Of a stretch of 64,000 nt of DNA, positions 1 to 6,803 are shown one piece after another. Origin of the DNA: Pseudomonas syringae (GTDB lineage Bacteria > Pseudomonadota > Gammaproteobacteria > Pseudomonadales > Pseudomonadaceae); assembly GCF_023278085.1 (NCBI RefSeq), contig NZ_CP066265.1, positions 2,510,501 to 2,574,500 of the forward strand. The letters run 5' to 3'. Under the pieces are notes generated by a model. That model saw nothing but the letters and a program-made list of their open reading frames with translations. It was not told the DNA's origin and did no database searches. The number at the start of each line of letters is the position of its first letter. The stretch's first letter is position 1. The position numbers were made by a program, and so were the translations under genes.

Positions 1-12
1 TACATACCAGTG

Positions 13-26
13 TCCGCTATAGCGGA
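13..26. promoter_or_regulatory. Perfect 14-bp palindrome, candidate operator
   Basis: TCCGCTATAGCGGA is a perfect palindrome ending 29 bp before the ATG of the first ABC-transporter gene. IclR-family regulators commonly bind short GC-edged palindromes of this size, and an IclR-type regulator is encoded in the same cluster at 3740. Assignment as its operator is inference. I did not find a second copy in front of the other genes of the cluster. Confidence 0.4.
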
Positions 27-55
27 ATAACGAATACCTCGGCGGAGTTTATGTC

Positions 56-907
56 ATGCATCGCGGACCTTCTTTTCTGAAAGCTTGTGCATTTGTTCTT
101 GCAGCCTCATTCACGCTGGCCAATGCGGCGCAGGCGGCCGAAGGCAGCAAACTGGATGCGGTGTTGAAACGTGGCAACCTGATCGTCGGCACAGGCAGCA
201 CCAACGCGCCGTGGCACTTTCAGGGTGCGGACGGGAAATTGCAGGGCTTCGATATCGACATCGGCAGAATCATTGCCAAGGGGCTGTTCAATGACCCGAG
301 CAAGGTCGAGTTCGTGGTGCAGTCCTCGGACGCCAGGATTCCCAATCTGCTGACTGACAAGGTCGACATCAGTTGCCAGTTCATCACCGTCACTGCCAGC
401 CGCGCGCAACAGGTAGCTTTCACGCTGCCGTACTACCGCGAAGGGGTTGCCTTGCTGCTGCCCGCGAACAGCAAGTACAAGGAAATCGATGACCTGAAAG
501 CTGCAGGCGATGGCGTAACGGTCGCCGTTCTGCAAAACGTATACGCCGAGGAGTTGGTCCATCAAGCGCTGCCCAAGGCCAAGGTCGATCAGTACGACAG
601 CGTTGATCTGATGTATCAGGCCATTAACTCAGGCCGCGCCGATACGGCCGCCACCGACCAGTCTTCGGTCAAATACCTGATGGTGCAGAACCCTGGCCGC
701 TACCGCTCACCGGCCTTTGCCTGGAGCCCGCAAACCTACGCTTGCGCCGTCAAGCGTGGCGATCAGGACTGGCTGAACTTCGTCAACACCGCCTTGCATG
801 AGGCCATGACCGGTGTTGAGTTCCCGGCCTACGCAGCGTCGTTCAAGCAATGGTTCGGCGTGGACCTGCCGGTGCCAGCGATCGGTTTCCCGATGGAATA
901 CAAATAA
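56..907 (+). CDS. Amino acid-type ABC transporter substrate-binding protein (SBP family 3)
   Basis: This is a periplasmic solute-binding protein of 283 aa. It begins with a cleavable signal peptide: a hydrophobic stretch at residues 8-24, then a likely AQA-AE cleavage site. The mature N-terminus (VLKRGNLIVGTGSTNAPWHF) and the GFDIDIGRIIAKGL segment are typical of the bacterial extracellular solute-binding family 3, which binds polar amino acids and related compounds. It heads an operon with two permeases and an ATPase and is followed by RidA, a PLP-dependent enzyme and a sugar kinase. The ligand may therefore be an amino sugar acid rather than a standard amino acid (inference). The ATG at 56 is chosen because the signal peptide starts directly there. 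Confidence 0.88.
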   Translation: MHRGPSFLKACAFVLAASFTLANAAQAAEGSKLDAVLKRGNLIVGTGSTNAPWHFQGADGKLQGFDIDIGRIIAKGLFNDPSKVEFVVQSSDARIPNLLTDKVDISCQFITVTASRAQQVAFTLPYYREGVALLLPANSKYKEIDDLKAAGDGVTVAVLQNVYAEELVHQALPKAKVDQYDSVDLMYQAINSGRADTAATDQSSVKYLMVQNPGRYRSPAFAWSPQTYACAVKRGDQDWLNFVNTALHEAMTGVEFPAYAASFKQWFGVDLPVPAIGFPMEYK

Positions 908-970
908 GCCGAATTTGACCTTCAAGGGCAGGGCAGGCCGATGGGCCATCCCTGCCAGGTACGGGCGAAC

Positions 971-1633
971 ATGAACTATCAGTTGAATTTTGATGCCGTG
1001 TGGCGGGACTTTCCCAACCTGCTGGCCGGTCTGGGCCTTGGTCTGGAGCTGGCGTTGTTCTCGATTGCCATCGGTTGTGTCATCGGTTTGATGAACGCTT
1101 TCGCACTGCTGTCACGTTACCGGGCGCTACGAGTGGTGGCGTCGATCTACGTGACGGTGGTGCGCAACACGCCGATTCTGGTGTTGATCCTGCTGATCTA
1201 CTTTGCCTTGCCCGGGTTGGGCATTCGTCTGGACAAGCTGGCCTCGTTTATCGTGACCCTGTCGCTGTACGCAGGTGCTTATCTGACCGAAGTGTTCCGC
1301 GCGGGGCTGCTGAGTATCCACAAGGGACAGCGCGAAGCGGGTCTGGCCATTGGCCTGGGTGAATGGCAGGTGAGGGCTTACATCATCGTGCCGGTCATGT
1401 TGCGCAATGTGTTGCCAGCGCTCTCCAACAACTTCATATCGCTGTTCAAGGACACCTCGCTGGCGGCCGCGATTGCCGTACCGGAGCTGACCTATTACGC
1501 ACGCAAGATCAACGTCGAAAGCTATCGGGTGATCGAAACCTGGCTGGTGACCACTGCGCTGTACGTGGTTGCCTGCTACGTGATCGCCATGCTTTTGCGC
1601 GCCCTCGAACAACGTCTGGCGATTCGCCGCTAG
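971..1633 (+). CDS. Amino acid-type ABC transporter permease 1
   Basis: This inner-membrane permease of the polar amino acid uptake class (HisM/GlnP type) has 220 aa from the ATG at 971. An upstream in-frame start at 941 would add ten charged residues without adding to the first membrane helix, so 971 is preferred. About five hydrophobic segments are visible. The cytoplasmic EAA loop that docks on the ATPase reads REAGLAIGLGEWQ around residues 129-141. It lies 64 bp after the binding protein and 9 bp before the second permease, as expected for the heterodimeric channel of a four-gene importer. Confidence 0.87.
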   Translation: MNYQLNFDAVWRDFPNLLAGLGLGLELALFSIAIGCVIGLMNAFALLSRYRALRVVASIYVTVVRNTPILVLILLIYFALPGLGIRLDKLASFIVTLSLYAGAYLTEVFRAGLLSIHKGQREAGLAIGLGEWQVRAYIIVPVMLRNVLPALSNNFISLFKDTSLAAAIAVPELTYYARKINVESYRVIETWLVTTALYVVACYVIAMLLRALEQRLAIRR

Positions 1634-1642
1634 GAGGCTCTC

Positions 1643-2305
1643 ATGTATCAACCCCCTGGCTGGTTGCACGAGTTGTGGACCGCGCGTGAAGTGCTCTGGT
1701 CCGGCTTTCTGACCAGCATCCAGTGCTCGGCGCTGGCGATTCTGTTCGGCACCCTGATCGGCATGTACGCCGGTCTGACCCTGACCTATGGCGGATTCTT
1801 CGCCCGCTTGCCGGTTCGGCTGTATGTCGACCTGATTCGCGGCACGCCAGTGTTCGTGCTGGTGCTGGCGGTCTTCTATATGGTGCCGGCGCTAGGCTGG
1901 CAGATCAGCGCGTTTCAGGCGGGTGCGATAGGCCTGACGCTGTTTTGCGGCTCTCACGTCGCAGAGATCGTGCGCGGTGCCTTGCAAGCCATTCCGCGAG
2001 GTCAGGTCGAGGCCAGCAAGGCGATTGGCCTGCGCTTCAACCAGACGCTGCGGTATGTGCTGCTGCCTCAGGCGATGCGCCAGATCCTGCCGACCTGGGT
2101 CAATTCCTCGACCGAAATCGTCAAGGCATCGACCCTGTTGTCGGTGATCGGCGTCGCCGAGTTGCTGCTGAGTACCCAGCAGGTGATCGCTCGCACCTTC
2201 ATGACGCTGGAGTTCTACCTGTTTGCAGGTTTCCTGTTCTTCCTCATCAACTACGCCATCGAGCTTCTTGGGCGACACATCGAAAAACGGGTGGCCTTGC
2301 CATGA
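1643..2305 (+). CDS. Amino acid-type ABC transporter permease 2
   Basis: This 220-aa inner-membrane permease is the second half of the channel. The conserved [10 protein letters not shown] stretch of polar amino acid permeases sits around residue 65. The EAA loop reads [14 protein letters not shown] near residues 120-133. A GGAG-type ribosome site (ctaggaggctctc) precedes the ATG. The gene overlaps the ATPase by 4 nt, so the two are translationally coupled. Confidence 0.87.
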   Translation: MYQPPGWLHELWTAREVLWSGFLTSIQCSALAILFGTLIGMYAGLTLTYGGFFARLPVRLYVDLIRGTPVFVLVLAVFYMVPALGWQISAFQAGAIGLTLFCGSHVAEIVRGALQAIPRGQVEASKAIGLRFNQTLRYVLLPQAMRQILPTWVNSSTEIVKASTLLSVIGVAELLLSTQQVIARTFMTLEFYLFAGFLFFLINYAIELLGRHIEKRVALP

Positions 2306-3093
2306 CACAGACTCACACCGCAACCCCCGGCCCGGCGCTGCTCAGCATTGAGGGCCTGCATAAATCCTACGGCGAAGTGGAAGTGCTCAAAGGCGTCGAT
2401 CTGCGCATGCAGAAAGGCAACGTTGTTACCCTGATCGGTTCCAGCGGCTCGGGCAAGACCACCTTGTTGCGTTGCGTCAACCTGCTGGAGGAGTTTCAGG
2501 GCGGTCACATTCGCCTTGAAGGTCAGGACATCGGCTACAGCGACGTAGACGGCAAACGCGTCCGCCATCCGGAGCGTCTGATCGCGCAGCACCGTGCCAT
2601 GACCGGCATGGCGTTTCAGCAATTCAATCTGTTTCCGCACCTCAGCGCCTTGCAGAACGTGACCCTGGGCCTGCTCAAGGTCAAGAAGATGCCCAAGGAT
2701 CAGGCGATTGCCCTGGCCGAAAAGTGGCTGGACCGGGTCGGGCTGCTGGAGCGGCGCAATCACTTCCCCGGCCAGTTGTCTGGCGGTCAGCAGCAGCGCG
2801 TAGCGATTGCCCGCGCCATTGCCATGAACCCCAGCCTGATGCTGTTCGACGAAGTGACCTCGGCACTGGACCCGGAGCTGGTGGGAGAGGTGCTGAGCGT
2901 GATCAAGGACCTGGCCGAGGAGGGCATGACCATGCTGCTGGTGACCCACGAGATGCGTTTTGCCTATGAGGTCTCCGATCAGATCGTGTTCATGAATCAA
3001 GGCCGCATCGAAGAGCAGGGCGCACCGAAAACCCTGTTCGAGCAGCCAAAGTCAGCACGCCTGAGCGAATTCCTCAAGAACATCCGCTTTTAA
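2302..3093 (+). CDS. Amino acid-type ABC transporter ATP-binding protein
   Basis: This 263-aa ATPase energises the importer encoded by the three preceding genes. Walker A reads GSSGSGKTT, the signature is LSGGQQQR, Walker B is LMLFDE and the switch His lies in LLVTHEM. This is the GlnQ/HisP type. The open frame extends upstream to 1723, but the ATG at 2302 overlaps the permease stop as ATGA and gives a normal family N-terminus, so it is the chosen start. The next gene, ridA-like, follows after 40 bp. Confidence 0.9.
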   Translation: MTQTHTATPGPALLSIEGLHKSYGEVEVLKGVDLRMQKGNVVTLIGSSGSGKTTLLRCVNLLEEFQGGHIRLEGQDIGYSDVDGKRVRHPERLIAQHRAMTGMAFQQFNLFPHLSALQNVTLGLLKVKKMPKDQAIALAEKWLDRVGLLERRNHFPGQLSGGQQQRVAIARAIAMNPSLMLFDEVTSALDPELVGEVLSVIKDLAEEGMTMLLVTHEMRFAYEVSDQIVFMNQGRIEEQGAPKTLFEQPKSARLSEFLKNIRF

Positions 3094-3133
3094 CGTTTCC
3101 ATACTTTCAACGTTTCAATACAAGGAGAAACTC

Positions 3134-3520
3134 ATGACTATTACTCGTTATGGCGCAGGCAGCACCGCAGGTGGCGGCCAGCCGCGCCCATTCGCCCGAG
3201 CAGTCGAGGCCGATGGCTGGCTGCACGTTTCCGGTCAGGTCCCTGCGCAGGACGGTGAGATCATCGTTGGCGGTATCGTCGAGCAAACGCACCAGACCAT
3301 GCGCAACCTGATCGCGATTCTCGAAGAGGCCGGGTACGACATCAAGGACGTGGTTCGCGTCGGCGTATGGCTGGAAGACCCACGCGACTTCTGGAGCTTC
3401 AACAAGGTGTTCGGCGAATACTTCAGCCCCGAACACGCCCCGGCGCGGGCTTGCGTGCAGGCCAGCATGATGGTCGACTGCAAGGTCGAAATCGACTGCA
3501 TAGCTTATAAGCGGAAGTAG
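3134..3520 (+). CDS. RidA/YjgF/UK114 family protein
   Basis: This 128-aa single-domain protein belongs to the RidA superfamily, whose members hydrolyse enamine/imine intermediates released by PLP-dependent dehydratases. Family hallmarks are visible: the SGQVPAQDG segment near residues 36-44 (position of the substrate pocket), QTHQTMRNLIAILEEAGY, and the C-terminal PARACVQASMMVDCKVEID, which contains the Arg that binds the carboxylate in active RidA proteins. A strong AAGGAGAA site precedes the ATG. Two genes downstream is a fold-type III PLP enzyme, which fits a role in clearing its imine product (inference). Confidence 0.9.
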   Translation: MTITRYGAGSTAGGGQPRPFARAVEADGWLHVSGQVPAQDGEIIVGGIVEQTHQTMRNLIAILEEAGYDIKDVVRVGVWLEDPRDFWSFNKVFGEYFSPEHAPARACVQASMMVDCKVEIDCIAYKRK

Positions 3521-3533
3521 CAGCTGCAAGTTT

Positions 3534-3711
3534 CAAGCTACAAGCTACAAGCTGCAAGCTACAAGCTACAAGCTACAAGCTACAAGCTACAAGCTACAAG
3601 TCAGATCAAATCAGGCTCTTAGCTCTTAGCTCTTAGCTCTTAGCTCTTAGCTTGAAGCTTGAAGCTTGAAGCTTGAAGCTTGAAGCTTGAAGCTTGAGGC
3701 TTGAGGCTTGA
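3534..3711. repeat. Array of 7-bp tandem repeats in two inverted arms
   Basis: The spacer between the RidA gene and the IclR regulator is almost entirely heptamers. The left arm (3534-3596) has nine units of CAAGCTA, one of them CAAGCTG. After a 17-bp break, the right arm (3614-3711) has five AGCTCTT/GGCTCTT units, seven AGCTTGA units and two GGCTTGA units. Read on the other strand, the right arm is TCAAGCT-type, so the arms share the CAAGCT core in opposite orientation and can pair imperfectly over tens of bases. Copy number should vary by slippage. It could act as a terminator or mRNA barrier between the two genes (inference). Confidence 0.9.
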
Positions 3712-3739
3712 GGCCTGCAACTATCCAAAGGATCCCCTC

Positions 3740-4504
3740 ATGACGGAAGACATAATCAAGCGCCGGGCACGTGGGCTGGACCGGGCGTTCGATATTCTGG
3801 ATTTTCTCAAGGAAAAGGCCAGGCCTATGCGTCCCAACGAAATTGCCAGCGGGATCGGCAGCCCCAAATCGACTGTTTACGAGCTGGTGGCGTCGTTGCT
3901 GGAGCGGCGGATTCTGGAAACGGTCGGCAAGGACGGGCATGTCTACCTGGGCCGACAGCTGTATTTTCTGGGCCAGGCGCACCTGCGGCACTTCGATTTC
4001 ACCCGCGAGGCGGAAGCCTGCCTGTGCGATATCGTCAGCCAGACGCGGGAAACCGCGCAGATGTGTCTGCTCAATGGCCGCAAATACACGGTTGCGCTGA
4101 TGAAAGAAGGTGAGCGGCATTTCCGGATTTCCTCGGACATCGGCGAGAACGCCCCGATCCCCTGGACAGCCTCCGGTCGACTGCTGCTCAGCCACCTGAG
4201 CGATCAGCAAATCATTGACCTGATCGACGCCGACGACTTCATCCTGCCGGGCGGCGAGCGCCTGCCGCTGGAGACGTTCCTGCGGGAAATTCGCAAGGCC
4301 GGGGAGGAGGGCTTCTTCTCCTTCGACAGCGTGGCCGACACCTTCACCCACTGTTTCGCCGCCCCCGTGAAGAACGAGCACGGCCAGTGCATCGCCACGC
4401 TGTGCATCGTCGCGCCACGGGCCGATGCCAAAACCCATTACAGCGACTACCGCCGGGTGCTGATCGACAGCGCCAACGGCCTGGCTCGCCGAATCAACGA
4501 ATAA
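3740..4504 (+). CDS. IclR family transcriptional regulator
   Basis: This 254-aa DNA-binding regulator has an N-terminal winged helix-turn-helix at about residues 10-70 (RALDRAFDILDFL-like start, then NEIASGIGSPKSTVYELVASLLERRIL). The C-terminal IclR effector-binding domain covers residues 80-250 and includes the PIPWTASGRLLLSHL segment typical of the family. The ATG at 3740 is chosen because AAAGGA lies 8 bp upstream and the HTH begins soon after; an upstream ATG at 3701 lies inside the repeat edge. It sits between transporter and enzyme genes and probably controls them, perhaps through the palindrome at 13-26 (inference). Confidence 0.9.
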   Translation: MTEDIIKRRARGLDRAFDILDFLKEKARPMRPNEIASGIGSPKSTVYELVASLLERRILETVGKDGHVYLGRQLYFLGQAHLRHFDFTREAEACLCDIVSQTRETAQMCLLNGRKYTVALMKEGERHFRISSDIGENAPIPWTASGRLLLSHLSDQQIIDLIDADDFILPGGERLPLETFLREIRKAGEEGFFSFDSVADTFTHCFAAPVKNEHGQCIATLCIVAPRADAKTHYSDYRRVLIDSANGLARRINE

Positions 4505-4518
4505 CCAGGAGATTACCG

Positions 4519-5724
4519 ATGAGCATCGCCGTCATGCAAAAAGGCACTGCACAGCCGGGTGACAGTCTGACCCGCGACGTCAGCCTGCCTGCGCTGGTCA
4601 TCCACAATCAGGCGCTGGAGCACAACATTCGCTGGATGCAGCGTTTTGTGACCGACAGCGGTGCGGAGCTGGCACCGCACGGCAAGACCAGCATGGTCCC
4701 CGCGCTGTTTCACCGCCAATTGGACGCGGGTGCCTGGGGCATGACCCTGGCGACCGCCGTGCAGACTCAGGCCGCGTATGCGCATGGCGTAAAGCGTGTG
4801 TTGATGGCCAATCAGTTGGTCGGCGCGCCAAACATGGCGCTGATCGCTGACCTGCTGGCTGATTCGATGTTCGAGTTTCATTGCATGGTCGACCACCCGG
4901 ACAACGTTGCTGCACTCGGCGAGTTCTTTGCCGCCCGTGGGCTGCGCTTGAACGTGATGATCGAATATGGCGTGCCCGGTGGCCGCTGTGGCTGTCGTAG
5001 CGAAGCGCAGGTGCTGGCGCTGGCCGACGCCGTTCAGGCCCAGCCGGCGCTGGCACTGACCGGTATCGAGGGTTACGAAGGGGTTATTCATGGTGAGCAC
5101 GCCATCGAGGGCATCAAGGCCTTTGCCGCCTCGCTGGTACGCCTGGCGGTCGACTTGCAGGACAAGGGCGCATTTGCTCTGCAGCGGCCGATTGTGACGG
5201 CCTCTGGCTCGGCCTGGTATGACCTGATCGCCGAAGCGTTCGATGCTCAGGCAGTTCGCGAGCGCTTCCTCAGCGTCTTGCGGCCTGGCAGTTACGTGGT
5301 ACACGACCACGGCATCTACAAGGATGCGCAATGCTGCGTGCTGGATCGACGTGCCGAGCTGAGCGAAGCGCTGCGTCCGGCGCTGGAGGTCTGGGCGCAC
5401 GTGCAGTCCCTGCCTGAGCCGGGTTTTGCCGTGATCGCCATGGGTAAGCGCGATGTGGCCTATGACGCCGGCCTGCCCAACCCGCTGCTGCGCTACAAGG
5501 CGGGCGCTTTGTCTGCCTCGGGCGATGACGTCAGCGCCTGCAAGGTCACGGCCGTCATGGACCAGCACGCCTTCATGACGGTCGCGCCCGGTAGCCAATT
5601 GCAGGTCGGCGATATTGTTTCCTTCGGCACCTCGCACCCGTGTCTGACCTTCGACAAGTGGCGTTCAGGTTGTCTGGTGGATGATGATTTAAAAGTGATC
5701 GAGCCCTTCAGCACGTTTTTCTAG
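4519..5724 (+). CDS. Fold-type III PLP enzyme: D-threonine aldolase / D-serine dehydratase-like (candidate D-glucosaminate dehydratase)
   Basis: This 401-aa protein pairs an alanine racemase-like N-terminal barrel with a D-serine dehydratase-like C-terminal domain. The PLP lysine is in LAPHGKTSMVPALF, about residue 55. The metal-binding C-terminal motif with His and Cys is seen in SFGTSHPCLTFDKW near the end. Annotators often call this family 'amino acid deaminase'. Known activities include D-threonine aldolase, D-serine dehydratase and, in Pseudomonas, a Mn-dependent D-glucosaminate dehydratase. The neighbouring sugar kinase and RidA fit the last of these: dehydration gives 2-keto-3-deoxygluconate for the kinase. 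That substrate is inference. It starts 14 bp after the IclR gene with a CAGGAG ribosome site. Confidence 0.82.
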   Translation: MSIAVMQKGTAQPGDSLTRDVSLPALVIHNQALEHNIRWMQRFVTDSGAELAPHGKTSMVPALFHRQLDAGAWGMTLATAVQTQAAYAHGVKRVLMANQLVGAPNMALIADLLADSMFEFHCMVDHPDNVAALGEFFAARGLRLNVMIEYGVPGGRCGCRSEAQVLALADAVQAQPALALTGIEGYEGVIHGEHAIEGIKAFAASLVRLAVDLQDKGAFALQRPIVTASGSAWYDLIAEAFDAQAVRERFLSVLRPGSYVVHDHGIYKDAQCCVLDRRAELSEALRPALEVWAHVQSLPEPGFAVIAMGKRDVAYDAGLPNPLLRYKAGALSASGDDVSACKVTAVMDQHAFMTVAPGSQLQVGDIVSFGTSHPCLTFDKWRSGCLVDDDLKVIEPFSTFF

Positions 5725-5751
5725 TTCAAGTATTCGAAGGAGTATCGCCCC

Positions 5752-6675
5752 ATGAGCCTTCCACGCGTCGCCCTGATCGGCGAGTGCATGATCGAATTGC
5801 AGCAACATGCTGACGGCAGCCTGCGTCAGAGCTTCGGCGGCGACACGCTGAATACCGCCGTCTATCTGTCCCGCCTGCTCGGTGATCGGGCCCAGGTGGA
5901 TTACGTGACTGCGCTGGGTGACGACAGCTTCAGCGACGCCATGTGCCGGGCCTGGGCCGATGAGGGCATCGGGCTGGGTAAGGTGCAGCGCTTGCCCGGT
6001 CGCCTGCCGGGGCTTTACTGCATCCAGACCGATGCCAACGGCGAGCGGCGTTTTCTCTACTGGCGCAACGAGGCTGCGGTGCGTGACTGCTTCATGACGC
6101 CTGCTGCCGAGCCGATCCTCTCGGCACTGGCCAGTTACGACGTGCTGTATTTCAGCGGTATCACCCTGGCCGTCCTCGGCGAGCAAGGCCGTGCGCGGTT
6201 GCTGGAGACACTGGGTCGGGCCAGGGCGCGCGGAGTGAAGGTTGCGTTCGACAACAATTATCGCCCCCGGCTGTGGGCCAGTGTCGAGCAGGCGCGCGAC
6301 GCCTATCAGGCCTTTTTGCCGCACGTGGATCTGGCGCTGCTGACCGAAGACGACGAACAGGCACTGTACGGTTACGCCGACAGCGAGCAATTGTTGAAAG
6401 CTTATCGGCAACGCGGCATTGGTGAGGTCGTCGTCAAGCGGGGTGCGCAGAGTTGCCTGATAGAAGCAGGCGGCGAACGCTTCGAGATAGCGCCGCAGAA
6501 GGTCGAGCACATCGTCGACACCACGGCGGCAGGCGACTCGTTCAGCGCGGCCTATCTGGCCGCCCGGCTGAGGGGTGAGCACCCGCGACAGGCTGCCGAA
6601 GCCGGGCACCGCCTGGCCGCTGTAGTGATCCAGCACCCCGGCGCGCTGGTGCCGAAATCGGTCATGCCATTTTGA
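5752..6675 (+). CDS. PfkB family sugar kinase (2-keto-3-deoxygluconate kinase-like)
   Basis: This 307-aa ribokinase/PfkB-fold kinase has GECMIELQQ at the start and the substrate Gly-Gly segment QSFGGDTLNTAVYLSRL at residues 26-43. The C-terminal anion-hole and catalytic-base motif reads DTTAAGDSFSAAYLAARL near residue 256. Length and the GECM start match KdgK proteins. It lies 27 bp after the PLP enzyme in the same direction, so the two are probably co-transcribed. If the upstream enzyme produces 2-keto-3-deoxygluconate, this kinase would make KDPG for the Entner-Doudoroff pathway (inference). No terminator is obvious in the 128 bp before the helicase gene. Confidence 0.86.
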   Translation: MSLPRVALIGECMIELQQHADGSLRQSFGGDTLNTAVYLSRLLGDRAQVDYVTALGDDSFSDAMCRAWADEGIGLGKVQRLPGRLPGLYCIQTDANGERRFLYWRNEAAVRDCFMTPAAEPILSALASYDVLYFSGITLAVLGEQGRARLLETLGRARARGVKVAFDNNYRPRLWASVEQARDAYQAFLPHVDLALLTEDDEQALYGYADSEQLLKAYRQRGIGEVVVKRGAQSCLIEAGGERFEIAPQKVEHIVDTTAAGDSFSAAYLAARLRGEHPRQAAEAGHRLAAVVIQHPGALVPKSVMPF

Positions 6676-6803
6676 CAGTACCTGCCACATTGCATGCAGT
6701 TGATCGGCTAACGCACTGACAGCAAAGCATTTCACTGGAACCTGCAGGCGAATGCGGCCACCATAGGCGCCTTTCTGCCTGCAAGCCACCCGATGGAGTC
6801 TGC

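Noticed and set aside
107..565. 152-aa antisense open frame over the first binding protein
   Set aside because: No domain, composition follows the opposite strand of a well-recognised gene; typical of GC-rich antisense frames.
1723..2301. Long upstream extension of the amino acid ABC ATPase frame
   Set aside because: It is the +2 frame of the permease gene; the ATGA overlap at 2302 and the normal ATPase N-terminus mark the real start.
3534..3711. CRISPR array
   Set aside because: Units are 7 bp and directly adjacent, with no spacers and no cas genes.
3647..4438. 263-aa minus-strand frame ending in FKLQASS repeats
   Set aside because: It is antisense to the IclR gene and its repeat tail is just the translated heptamer array.
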